From positions 1 to 8,405 of the forward strand of contig CABQMC010000061.1 of assembly GCA_902465115.1 (NCBI GenBank): a stretch of DNA of 8,405 nucleotides, given 5' to 3'. How positions within the stretch are numbered: position 1 is the first letter of the stretch; every line of letters begins with the position of its first letter. The position numbers and the translations under genes were made by a program. The notes beneath the pieces were generated by a model, which saw nothing but the letters and a program-made list of their open reading frames with translations, did not search any database and was not told the origin of the DNA. Positions 1-6,667 of this stretch are shown here, one piece after another. Origin of the DNA: an uncultured Collinsella sp. (GTDB taxonomy: Bacteria > Actinomycetota > Coriobacteriia > Coriobacteriales > Coriobacteriaceae).

Positions 1-541
1 TCACCAGGATGGAGATGATGCCGACGATGAAGGTGGGGGAGGTGATGTCGCCCAGACCGACGAGTGTACCGGCGCCAGCGGTGATAATGCCGGCATCGCA
101 CAGGCCAATCATGGCGATGAACAGGCCCAGACCCACCGAGATGGCGTGACGCAGGACAACCGGGATGGCGTCCATGATGGCCTCGCGCAGGCCACAAAGC
201 ACGAGCAGCAAGATGACGACGCCCTCAAGGAAGATGACGCTCATGGCCACGTGCCAGTCACCGCCGCAGACGGTGGTGGTGATTCCGGCGATCATCGCGT
301 TGACGCCTAAGCCCGACGCGCAGGCGAGCGGGCGGTTGGCGAAGATGCCCATGCAGATGGTCATGATGCCGGCGCCCAGGCAGGTGGCGCAGGCGAGCGC
401 TCCCGCATCGATGCCAGCGCCCGAGAGCACCGCGGGGTTGACGGCGATGATGTAGGCCATCGCCAGGAATGTTGTCAGTCCAGCGCGGAGTTCGGTCCCG
501 ATTGTGGACTTGCGCTCGCTGACGTGAAATAGTTCGTCCAT
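1..541 (-). CDS. NCS2/AzgA-type purine permease, N-terminal part (runs off window)
   Basis: Inner-membrane permease of the nucleobase:cation symporter-2 family, in the AzgA/PbuG-like branch that imports adenine, guanine or hypoxanthine with protons. The frame opens at ATG 541 (MDELFHVSERKSTIGTELRA) and stays open for 180 codons to the window edge, so the C-terminal half is missing. Family landmarks seen: AGLTTFLAMAYIIAVNP in the first membrane segment (about residues 20-36), a GLGVNAM stretch near residue 97 where relatives have PGMGLNAFF, GLREAIMDAIP near 137, and a hydrophobic helix VGLGLFIAMIGL near 151. A purine-rich SD (AAGGAAAGG) lies just upstream on the minus strand. It is divergent from the deformylase-like gene. 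Exact substrate cannot be read from this part; the AzgA/PbuG assignment is from recalled family sequence. Confidence 0.9.
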   Translation of the reverse strand, partial: MDELFHVSERKSTIGTELRAGLTTFLAMAYIIAVNPAVLSGAGIDAGALACATCLGAGIMTICMGIFANRPLACASGLGVNAMIAGITTTVCGGDWHVAMSVIFLEGVVILLLVLCGLREAIMDAIPVVLRHAISVGLGLFIAMIGLCDAGIITAGAGTLVGLGDITSPTFIVGIISILV

Positions 542-558
542 GCATACCCTTTCCTTGT

Positions 559-579
559 TCGGCCCCGAGTTTAGGCCGA
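559..579 (-). promoter_or_regulatory. Small GC hairpin in the permease leader
   Basis: TCGGCC and GGCCGA pair across a nine-base loop, about 18 bases upstream of the permease start and close to its SD. Such a stem could affect ribosome access. I do not see the conserved core of a purine riboswitch, and a 6-bp stem in GC-rich DNA may be chance. Confidence 0.25.
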
Positions 580-596
580 TTGACACGAACTCACCC

Positions 597-602
597 ACTA
601 TA
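597..602 (-). promoter_or_regulatory. Candidate -10 box for the permease gene
   Basis: Read on the minus strand this is TATAGT, five of six matches to TATAAT, placing a start site about 50 bases upstream of the permease ATG. No convincing -35 box lies at standard spacing, so this is a weak call. Confidence 0.3.
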
Positions 603-695
603 GCCCCTTTACGACGCTGTTGTTCCTCGCATGTTGATGTTCGGCGCTTTGTAGCAGACGGACGGTATTTTTCGCATGAAAATGTGTGGGTACCG

Positions 696-701
696 TATAC
701 T
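696..701 (+). promoter_or_regulatory. Candidate -10 box for the deformylase-like gene
   Basis: TATACT (five of six matches) sits about 34 bases before the start codon, giving a short leader. The best -35 is TTCGCA at 671-676 with a long 19-base spacer, so the promoter is only tentative. Confidence 0.35.
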
Positions 702-734
702 TAAGCGGATACAACGACCCCTATGGAGGAACGT

Positions 735-1154
735 ATGATTAAAGAGCTTTGCCACGACGAGGCTATCCTGTCCCAGCGTTGCGAGGTTGCGACCGTCGAG
801 GACGAGTCGGTTGCTCAGGACCTGATCGATACCATCAAGTCGCTCGACGATGCCGGCTGCCTTGCCGCTAACCAGATTGGCGTTACCAAGAAGGTTTGCG
901 TCTACCTGGACGATGCCGGCGAGCCCCACGTGCTCTACAACCCCCGTCTGGTGTTTGGCCTGGGCGCCAGCAAGATGGAGGAGAGCTGCCTGACGCACGA
1001 GGAGGTCACCAAGTCCACGCGCTATATCAAGTGCAAGGTTGCTTATGACGTGATCGTCGACGGCAAGATGCGCGAGCGCAAGCAGGACTTCGTCGGCTTC
1101 GAGGCGCAGATGGTCCAGCATATGATCGACCACTGTCTTGGAAAGTTGGTCTAA
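735..1154 (+). CDS. def: Short peptide-deformylase-like protein with altered HExxH motif
   Basis: Peptide deformylases are cytosolic metalloenzymes that remove the formyl group from the initiator methionine of new proteins. This 139-aa protein belongs to a short deformylase-like group (about 136-140 aa, versus about 170 for E. coli Def). The ATG at 735 is chosen over the in-frame ATG at 723 because GGAGGA (725-730) sits 4 bases before it and overlaps the earlier ATG. Motif 1 reads AGCLAANQIG (residues 40-49), keeping Gln47 but losing the usual second glycine. Motif 2 is ESCLT with the metal-ligand Cys85. Motif 3 is QHMIDHC: His129 and His133 are present, but the catalytic glutamate of HExxH is Met130 (codon ATG at 1122-1124). 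The fold and metal site therefore look kept while the general base is lost. It may be a pseudo-enzyme or have a changed activity. It is monocistronic, with a strong terminator behind it. Confidence 0.85.
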   Translation: MIKELCHDEAILSQRCEVATVEDESVAQDLIDTIKSLDDAGCLAANQIGVTKKVCVYLDDAGEPHVLYNPRLVFGLGASKMEESCLTHEEVTKSTRYIKCKVAYDVIVDGKMRERKQDFVGFEAQMVQHMIDHCLGKLV

Positions 1155-1186
1155 GGGGACCAAAGCACCGCACTTCGCCTCTTTTG

Positions 1187-1222
1187 GCCCGGGCATGACA
1201 TTGTTGTCATGTCCGGGCTTTT
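1187..1222 (+). terminator. Intrinsic terminator after the deformylase-like gene
   Basis: A 14-bp stem (arms 1187-1200 and 1205-1218, starting GCCCGG, one G-T wobble) closes a TTGT loop and is followed by TTTTGTGTTT. It lies 32 bases after the stop codon and separates this gene from bsh. Confidence 0.9.
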
Positions 1223-1285
1223 GTGTTTAGCGCCTTTTTGTTTGGAGACAATGAAATTAGCAAGAACGTAAAGCTAGGAGGCGCT

Positions 1286-2251
1286 ATGTGTACGAGTATT
1301 CGATTTACCGATAATTCTGGCCACATGTATCTGGGCCGCAATCTCGACTGGAGCTTTGACTACGGCCAACAGGTTCGCGTGATGCCGCGCGGGTTTCACA
1401 TTCCGTATTCGTTTATCGACGACGCGACAGCGGCGCACGCGGTGATCGGTATGTGCATCGATTACAAGAACTACCCTATGTTCTTCGACTGCGGCAACGA
1501 TGCGGGCCTTGCCGTGGCAGGTCTCAATTTCCCGGGTTATGCCGAGTATGCCGAGGGCCCTGTCGACGGCAAGAACAATATTGCGGCCTATGAGTTTCCC
1601 CTGTGGGTGGCAGCGACGTTCTCGACGGTCGATGAGGTCGAGGCCGCGCTGCGCGACACGGTGATTGTCGCCAAATCTGCCGGAGAGGGGCTGGGCGTAT
1701 CGCTGCTCCATTGGATTATCGGCGACAGCCAGCGCAGCATCGTGGTCGAGATGATGGCTGACGGCCTGCATGTATACGACGATCCGGTCGACACCCTTGC
1801 CAACCAGCCGACCTTCCCGTGGCACATGGAAAACCTGCGCACCTATATCACCGCCACAAGCGATTTTCCGCAGACGGCGACATGGCGTGGCGCCGAGCTC
1901 AAGCCCTATGGCGCGGGCGCCGGCATGCGCGGTATTCCGGGTGACTGCTATTCGCCGAGCCGTTTTGTAAAGGCGGCGTACCTCAATGCCAATTACCCGC
2001 AAAAGGAGAGCGAGACCGAAAACGTCGTTCGCATGTTCCGCTCGCTCGAGGGCGTGGTGATGATTGAGGGGGCGTCCAGGATGGGCGATGGCAAGTTCGA
2101 GAAGACTATCTACACCGGATGCTTTAGCGCGCGCACGGGCAATTATTACTACGCGATGTATGGGGATCCGTCGATTCGCTACGTGAGCCTGATGGATGCC
2201 GAGGGCGCGAGCCCCGATAGGCTCGTGGTTCCCGAGCCGCGTCGTTCGTAG
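1286..2251 (+). CDS. bsh: Bile salt hydrolase (choloylglycine hydrolase family)
   Basis: Cytosolic N-terminal-nucleophile hydrolase (Pfam CBAH) that cleaves glycine or taurine from conjugated bile acids. The start at 1286 is fixed by AGGAGG (1276-1281) and by the need for Met-Cys: removal of Met exposes the nucleophile Cys2. An upstream in-frame GTG at 1223 falls next to the terminator and would bury the cysteine. Active-site residues are all visible: Cys2, Arg18 and Asp21 in GRNLDW, Asn81 in GLNFPGY, Asn173 in ANQPTF, and Arg226 in SPSRFVKAAY. The length, 321 aa, is normal (bifidobacterial BSH about 317). GLNFPGYA, EFPLWVA, LLHWIIGD, SIVVEMMADG, HMENLR and GIPGD match the bifidobacterial type as I recall it, favouring BSH over penicillin V acylase. 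No signal peptide is seen. The gene stands alone, convergent with kup. I see no clear promoter in the 63 bases between the terminator and the start. Confidence 0.93.
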   Translation: MCTSIRFTDNSGHMYLGRNLDWSFDYGQQVRVMPRGFHIPYSFIDDATAAHAVIGMCIDYKNYPMFFDCGNDAGLAVAGLNFPGYAEYAEGPVDGKNNIAAYEFPLWVAATFSTVDEVEAALRDTVIVAKSAGEGLGVSLLHWIIGDSQRSIVVEMMADGLHVYDDPVDTLANQPTFPWHMENLRTYITATSDFPQTATWRGAELKPYGAGAGMRGIPGDCYSPSRFVKAAYLNANYPQKESETENVVRMFRSLEGVVMIEGASRMGDGKFEKTIYTGCFSARTGNYYYAMYGDPSIRYVSLMDAEGASPDRLVVPEPRRS

Positions 2252-2276
2252 CCGCTAGCTTTACTGCAATACAAGA

Positions 2277-2308
2277 CGGCCCTGCACCTCTCGCGAGGTG
2301 CAGGGCCG
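2277..2308. terminator. Shared hairpin between convergent bsh and kup
   Basis: A perfect 14-bp stem (arms 2277-2290 and 2295-2308, CGGCCCTGCACCTC with its complement) closes a TCGC loop. It lies 25 bases after the bsh stop and 22 bases past the kup stop. Downstream bases on the plus strand are only mildly T-rich (CTGTCGTT); on the minus strand TCTTGTATTG follows. It probably ends both transcripts, although neither side has a strong T-tract. Confidence 0.8.
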
Positions 2309-2330
2309 CTGTCGTTGATTTGTGACGTCG

Positions 2331-4562
2331 CTAGAAGTTGGCGTCGTTGAGTTGTTCACTTTCGAGGCCGTCGAGCTGTTGCTGTTCGGGCGTATCGGCG
2401 ACGCTCTCGAGCAGCTCGGTGGGATCGGCGTTCATGTCCCTACCGGCCTCGTTGCCGTTGACCAAGTCGTCCGAGAAGATATCGACTTCCATTTCCTCGG
2501 CCTCTTCAATCTGAACCTCGAGCGGCACCTGAGTGCGCACGAGCTTAACGGCCGGGCGCATGCGGGCAAACAGCGGCACGTACTCGATGATGATGGCAGA
2601 GTTCTCGAGACCGTACCAGCGCGCCGGGCTTCCGCAAGCGCGGCGGACGGCGTACTTGATGGCCATCACGCGGTGGTCATTGCGGTTGATGTCCGTTTCG
2701 GGGGCAAGCATCTTGCGCAGCATGCAAAAACGGAAGTCGCCCACGTTGCCGCGCGTCTCGTAGATGGAGTAGGTGTGGTGCTGCGGCGGCAACTCACCCG
2801 AGGCCATCAGGTCGCCAACGATCTGGCGCAGGTAGGCGTTGATGCGCTGATTGACCTTAAAGCCCAGGTCCAAGCGCACGCGGAACAGGAAGTCTGTGCC
2901 AAAGGTCTCAACGGAATACTCGTGCGTATAGGGCTCGTCGGTAACGTGTACGTTGATGAACCAATATGCCTTGGCGCGCTTGGGGTGCTTGTCCAGGATG
3001 GAATAGAGCACGTCGCGGTCGAGCGTGAGCGGGTCGGGGCTGTTGGTGAGGAACACCAGATTGTCGGCGAGCACGGGGTAGGTCTCGTCATTGCGCAGGC
3101 GGTTGAGCTGGTCGATGTACTTGGAGACGGGCAGCAGAATCGTCTGCGTGCGCTCGATGGCGGTGCCGCGACGCCACACATACATAAGGCCGAACAGCAG
3201 TGCGGCCAGGAAGATCATGACGTAGCCGCCGTCAAAGAACATGGTGAGGCACGAAGCGAAGAAGCACAGCTCAATGGCACCAAAGAGCAGGGCAAAGATG
3301 CAGGCGCCCAGCTTGTGCTTGAGGATGCCGGCGATATAGCTCGTCAGCAGCGTGGTGGTCATGAGCATGGTCACGGTGATGGCGAGGCCATAGGCGCTTT
3401 CCATGCGCTCGGAGTTCTGGAACAGCAGCACGATGAAGATGCAGCCGACCCACATGATGTTGTTGACGAGCGGAATATAGAGCTGACCCTTGGTGTCGCT
3501 GGGGTAGTGGATGCGCAGGTGCGGCATAAGGTTGAGACGCGTTGCCTCGGATACCAGCGAGAACGAGCCGGTGATGAGCGCCTGCGAGGCGATGATGGCC
3601 GCCACGGCCGAAAGCACAATGGCAAAGGGGCGCAGGGGCTCGGGAAGCATCATATAGAACGGGTTAACGATATCCATCGCGAGCATCTGGGGGTTGGAGT
3701 TATTGGCGAGCAGCCAAGCTCCCTGACCCAGATAGTTGAGGATAAGGGCCGCCTTAACAAATGGCCAGGATGCATAGATGTTTGCCTTGCCCACGTGGCC
3801 CATGTCCGAGTAGAGTGCCTCGGCACCGGTTGTCGACAGGAAGACAAAGCCGAGCACCATAATGCCCGAATGGTTGATGGGCGAGAACAGGAACATAATG
3901 CCGCGGATGGGGTTGAGCGCGCGCAAGATGGACAGGTTGCCGAGCATGTTGAACAGACCGGCGCCTGCCAGGAACAGGAACCACAGCGTCATGAGCGGGC
4001 CGAAGAGCTTACCGATCGACGAGGTACCGGCGCGCTGCATGGCAAATAGGCCGCAGATAATGATGATGGTAATAATGATGACGTTGGTCTGGCCGTCACC
4101 CAAAAGCGCATGGCCCCATTCGATGGTGCGCAGACCCTCGATGGCTGTGGTGACCGTGACGGCGGGGGTGAGGATGCCGTCGGCAAGCAGTGCCGCACCG
4201 CCGATCATGGCGGGCAGAATCAGCCATGGTGCCACCTTGCGTACGAGGCTGAACAGGGCGAAGATGCCGCCTTCGTTGTGGTTGTCGGCCTTCATGGCGA
4301 TTACCACGTACTTGACCGTGGTCACGAGCGTCATGGTCCAGATGACGAGCGAAAGCGCGCCCAGGATCATGTCCTCGCTGACGGTACCGATGCCGCCGTT
4401 GTTGGCGACGATTGATTTCATGGTGTACATGGGGCTCGTGCCGATATCACCATAGACGACGCCGAGCGTTACGAGCAGCATGCCAGCGGAGAGGGGGATG
4501 GCTCCGTGCCCGCCTTGCCCGTGCTGGTCTTGGAGGTTTGCCTCCAGTTTATTGTGTGCCAC
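2331..4562 (-). CDS. kup: Kup-family potassium uptake transporter
   Basis: Membrane transporter of the Kup/HAK/KT family, which imports K+ by proton symport. The 743-aa product has about twelve membrane helices (roughly residues 25-465) and a cytosolic C-terminal part (about 466-743). Family signatures: GVVYGDIGTSP (34-44) with Asp39, KADNHNEGG (91-99) with Glu97, LADGILTPAV (126-135), and GAEALYSDMGH (246-256) with Glu248. These match acidic residues reported as important in E. coli Kup (D23, E116, E229). The protein is longer than E. coli Kup (about 622 aa). The extra length is the C-terminal region, ending in an acidic, glutamine- and glutamate-rich tail after about residue 680. I chose the GTG at 4562 because AAGGGAG lies five bases before it; the in-frame ATG at 4580 has no SD. 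It is preceded in the same direction by the EamA gene but separated by 157 bases, so probably has its own promoter. It converges on bsh. Confidence 0.93.
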   Translation of the reverse strand: MAHNKLEANLQDQHGQGGHGAIPLSAGMLLVTLGVVYGDIGTSPMYTMKSIVANNGGIGTVSEDMILGALSLVIWTMTLVTTVKYVVIAMKADNHNEGGIFALFSLVRKVAPWLILPAMIGGAALLADGILTPAVTVTTAIEGLRTIEWGHALLGDGQTNVIIITIIIICGLFAMQRAGTSSIGKLFGPLMTLWFLFLAGAGLFNMLGNLSILRALNPIRGIMFLFSPINHSGIMVLGFVFLSTTGAEALYSDMGHVGKANIYASWPFVKAALILNYLGQGAWLLANNSNPQMLAMDIVNPFYMMLPEPLRPFAIVLSAVAAIIASQALITGSFSLVSEATRLNLMPHLRIHYPSDTKGQLYIPLVNNIMWVGCIFIVLLFQNSERMESAYGLAITVTMLMTTTLLTSYIAGILKHKLGACIFALLFGAIELCFFASCLTMFFDGGYVMIFLAALLFGLMYVWRRGTAIERTQTILLPVSKYIDQLNRLRNDETYPVLADNLVFLTNSPDPLTLDRDVLYSILDKHPKRAKAYWFINVHVTDEPYTHEYSVETFGTDFLFRVRLDLGFKVNQRINAYLRQIVGDLMASGELPPQHHTYSIYETRGNVGDFRFCMLRKMLAPETDINRNDHRVMAIKYAVRRACGSPARWYGLENSAIIIEYVPLFARMRPAVKLVRTQVPLEVQIEEAEEMEVDIFSDDLVNGNEAGRDMNADPTELLESVADTPEQQQLDGLESEQLNDANF

Positions 4563-4567
4563 GAGGA

Positions 4568-4574
4568 CTCCCTT
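4568..4574 (-). promoter_or_regulatory. SD that sets the kup start at GTG 4562
   Basis: On the minus strand AAGGGAG is followed by five bases and GTG. It lies inside the six-codon extension that would result from using the ATG at 4580, which has only GATAACCGG upstream. The shorter protein (MAHNKLEANL) is therefore preferred. Confidence 0.7.
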
Positions 4575-4617
4575 AGACATCCGGTTATCTGTCTAGGACA
4601 AAAAACTTTATGCCGTC

Positions 4618-4623
4618 TTTATA
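4618..4623 (-). promoter_or_regulatory. Candidate -10 box for kup
   Basis: TATAAA on the minus strand, about 56 bases upstream of the chosen GTG. No good -35 hexamer is seen at 16-18 bases. Weak call. Confidence 0.3.
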
Positions 4624-4661
4624 CATACAAGAGCAGTTTGGCACATCGGGTTATTTTAGAC

Positions 4662-4685
4662 AATAATCCTCAGCTGGGGATTATT
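4662..4685. repeat. 24-bp dyad upstream of kup
   Basis: AATAATCC (4662-4669) and GGATTATT (4678-4685) are perfect inverted arms. The centre CAGCTG is itself palindromic, with a single non-complementary pair between (T4670/G4677). It lies in the 157-base kup/eamA gap, about 40 bases upstream of the candidate kup -10. It could be an operator for kup, or a hairpin at the 3' end of the eamA transcript. No T-tract follows on the minus strand, which favours an operator. No protein is identified for it. Confidence 0.5.
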
Positions 4686-4719
4686 TATCTACGCAGGTAG
4701 CATTTCAAAGCAGGGGCTT

Positions 4720-5631
4720 TTAAGCACGTACTGTCTGGGCGATGCCAGCCTTGGCGTTTGCGCGTTTGCCGGCGAGTTCGCAAAAAATCGCGCCGCCGAT
4801 GATAAGCGCGGCGCCCATCAGGCGGACCGGTGTTATGGCTTCGCCCAAAAGGACGGCCGAGAACACGACGGCCGAAAGCGGCTCGAGGTAGCCGACGACC
4901 GCGACGGTCTGGACGGGCAGCTTGGCGACGGCACTAAAGTAGAGCAGGCAACCGATGCCGGTGTTGACGACGCCGAGCATGACGACGGCGCGCCAATCAA
5001 TACTGGTGGCGACGCCGGCGGACAGGAATGAGGGAGCGCCCTGCGTGATGAGCGTGAGGACCAGCGCGGTCACAAAGGCGGCGCTCACCTGGAGCGTGGA
5101 GTTCTCGAGGCCCTCGATGTGTGGCGCACCCTTGCTAGCGATGACCATCAGCGCATAGCAAAATGCCGAGGCGATACCGCAGACGATACCCGCAATGGGC
5201 ATATTGCCGCCTAGACCTTGCGCTGCAATGAGAAAAGCACCACAAGCAACGGCGACAAAGCCGGCGATTTTGCCGCCGGTCAGCTTTTCGCCAAAGATGA
5301 GCGGGGAGAGCGCCATGACAATGATGGGGCCGCAGTAGTACAGCAGCGAGGATACGCCGACGCCGATTGTCTGGTAGGCGCGGAACAGAAAAATCCAGCT
5401 GGCGCCTAGCGCGGCTCCCGAGAGGAGGAGGGCTGCGGCTTCGCGGGGGCGAGATGGCGCCTGCAGCTTATGGCGTTGGGTGATGGCGAGAATGGTGACA
5501 AGCGAGAGTGCGCCCAAAAACGTGCGTAGTAGCACGATATCCGAGCTCGGCAGCGCGATGGCAGCGGCGATGATGCCGTTGGAGCCAAACAATAGCAATG
5601 CTGCTAAGTACGTAAACAACCCGTTGTTCAT
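4720..5631 (-). CDS. EamA-family (DMT superfamily) exporter
   Basis: Inner-membrane transporter of the drug/metabolite superfamily with two tandem EamA repeats (roughly residues 5-137 and 148-288) and about ten hydrophobic helices in 303 aa, the usual length. Features seen: LLRTFLGALSLV near residue 35, GASWIFLFRAYQTIGVGVSSLLYYCGP-type helix 3-4 region (about 76-102), PLIFGEKLT ending repeat one, and the typical end of repeat two VVGYLEPLSAVVFSAVLLGE (about 245-264), where EamA proteins carry a proline and a glutamate. ATG 5631 is preceded by GAGGGG ten bases upstream. Family members export amino acids or other metabolites; the substrate here cannot be read from sequence. It is divergent from the LysR gene, an arrangement typical of a regulator controlling its neighbour exporter. 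Only a weak 5-bp hairpin overlaps its stop codon. Confidence 0.88.
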   Translation of the reverse strand: MNNGLFTYLAALLLFGSNGIIAAAIALPSSDIVLLRTFLGALSLVTILAITQRHKLQAPSRPREAAALLLSGAALGASWIFLFRAYQTIGVGVSSLLYYCGPIIVMALSPLIFGEKLTGGKIAGFVAVACGAFLIAAQGLGGNMPIAGIVCGIASAFCYALMVIASKGAPHIEGLENSTLQVSAAFVTALVLTLITQGAPSFLSAGVATSIDWRAVVMLGVVNTGIGCLLYFSAVAKLPVQTVAVVGYLEPLSAVVFSAVLLGEAITPVRLMGAALIIGGAIFCELAGKRANAKAGIAQTVRA

Positions 5632-5660
5632 GCGCTGACATCCCCTCTATATCCGAGCAT

Positions 5661-5677
5661 GTTCACTATTGGTGAAC
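5661..5677. promoter_or_regulatory. Probable LysR-type operator (T-N11-A dyad)
   Basis: GTTCAC (5661-5666) and GTGAAC (5672-5677) are perfect inverted arms around TATTG. T5663 to A5675 gives the T-N11-A form bound by LysR-type regulators. It sits in the 118-base divergent gap, 30 bases from the eamA start and 22 bases before the candidate lysR -10. It is well placed to regulate both genes. Confidence 0.65.
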
Positions 5678-5698
5678 TGGCTTTAGAAGAAAAGCGAA

Positions 5699-5704
5699 TA
5701 TAAT
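5699..5704 (+). promoter_or_regulatory. Candidate -10 box for the LysR gene
   Basis: Perfect TATAAT, 45 bases before the GTG start. The -35 region near 5676-5681 is poor and abuts the dyad, consistent with control by a bound regulator. Confidence 0.5.
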
Positions 5705-5749
5705 GCATAGATAACATGACAAAAACTCATGCAAAGGTGGAGGGGCGCC

Positions 5750-6607
5750 GTGGAAACGAATATTCAAAAGATGCAGGTGCTGCTGGAGACGGTGCGCGCC
5801 GGAAGCTTTACGCGTGCTGCCGAGCGCCTGAGCTATTCGCAGTCGGGCGTGAGCCGCATGGTGGGCGACCTTGAGGCAGACTGGGGTTTTAAGGTGCTTG
5901 ATCGCAGCCGCGAGGGCGTGGTGCTTTCTGCCGACGGGCGGCAGGTCATGCCGGCAGTCGAGGCGTTATGCGAAGAGTTTGGCCGCCTGCAGCGACGCGT
6001 GGACGAGATGCGAGGGCTCATGCGTGGCAAGATCTGTATCGGTACGTTTTCGAGTGTGGCGACCCACGTGCTGCCGCCGGTGATCGCGCGCTTTCGCGCC
6101 GATCATCCGGACGTCGATTATGAGTTGCTGATGGGCGATTATTCAGAGATTGAACAATGGGTGGCGGAAGGGCGCTGCGATCTGGGCTTTATCCCGCGTG
6201 AGCCCCGAGAAAACGGCATGGCATCGCGGTCTTTGGTGCGCGACGAGTTGATGGCGGTAGTGCCGGCAGACTCTTTGCTTGCCACGGCGGAGGTCGTTTC
6301 TCTTGCCGATTTAGCCAACGAGCAGTTTATTCTGCTAGAACGCGGCACCGATGACGAGATTACGCCGCTGTTCCGTCGGGCGGGACTGACGGTGTGCTCC
6401 AAGCTGTCGACCTGGGATGACTATGCGATTATGGCCATGGTCGAGGACGGCCTGGGCGTGAGCATTCTTCCCGCGCTCATCTTGCGCCGCTGTCAGTTCG
6501 ATGTTGCCGTGCGTTCGCTCGAGGGACATCCCCATCGGCAGATCAATGCGATATATCGCACGGCTGATGTTTCGCTTGCCGCCGCTCGATTCCTTGAATA
6601 CCTCTAA
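5750..6607 (+). CDS. LysR-family transcriptional regulator
   Basis: DNA-binding regulator of 285 aa. The N-terminal winged helix-turn-helix spans about residues 5-63: the stretch from SFTRAAERLSYSQSG (19-33) through VSRMVGDLE to LDRSREGVVLSADG is a classic LysR pattern. It is followed by a linker helix (about 66-88) and a periplasmic-binding-like effector domain from about residue 91 (GKICIGTFSSVATHVLPPVI) to the end. GTG 5750 is preferred because GGAGG (5739-5743) lies six bases before it; the in-frame ATG at 5729 has no SD. Members usually act as tetramers, bind T-N11-A sites and respond to a small effector. The divergent EamA exporter and the dyad between the two genes point to that exporter as target, as in other LysR-exporter pairs. 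The effector is unknown. No terminator hairpin is seen after the stop. Confidence 0.92.
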   Translation: METNIQKMQVLLETVRAGSFTRAAERLSYSQSGVSRMVGDLEADWGFKVLDRSREGVVLSADGRQVMPAVEALCEEFGRLQRRVDEMRGLMRGKICIGTFSSVATHVLPPVIARFRADHPDVDYELLMGDYSEIEQWVAEGRCDLGFIPREPRENGMASRSLVRDELMAVVPADSLLATAEVVSLADLANEQFILLERGTDDEITPLFRRAGLTVCSKLSTWDDYAIMAMVEDGLGVSILPALILRRCQFDVAVRSLEGHPHRQINAIYRTADVSLAAARFLEYL

Positions 6608-6667
6608 ACGTGTGCACGTCATTGTCTGCTTTGGGCAAATCTCGGAGTTCGGTACGTTTTCTTGTGA

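Noticed and set aside
258..545. Short frames on both strands within 165-545
   Set aside because: Out of frame with the NCS2 permease, which shows clear family sequence from residue 1 to the window edge.
609..1196. A 195-codon minus-strand frame over the deformylase-like gene
   Set aside because: Runs across the promoter, the whole plus-strand gene and the terminator arm; it has no recognisable domain, while the plus strand has SD, metal ligands and terminator.
1223..1285. N-terminal extension of bsh from GTG 1223
   Set aside because: Begins at the T-tract of the preceding terminator and would place residues before the Cys that must become N-terminal.
1274..2002. A 242-codon minus-strand frame over bsh
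   Set aside because: Complement of a fully conserved bile salt hydrolase; composition typical of antisense frames in GC-rich DNA.
2322..4049. A 575-codon open frame on the plus strand opposite kup
   Set aside because: It is antisense to a clear Kup transporter, its protein is rich in His, Glu, Gln and Val as expected from the complement of GC-biased codons, no family is recognisable, and no SD was seen.
4581..4719. c-di-AMP (ydaO) or other riboswitch ahead of kup
   Set aside because: The gap is short and AT-rich, and I recognise none of the conserved core; only a DNA-like dyad is present.
6149..6155. An ATTGAAC match inside the LysR gene
   Set aside because: Seven of eight bases, single, and explained by the codons; probably chance.
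6608..6619. ACGTG-TG-CACGT near-palindrome directly after the LysR stop
   Set aside because: Short 5-bp arms with no T-tract; not a terminator, and too brief to call an operator.
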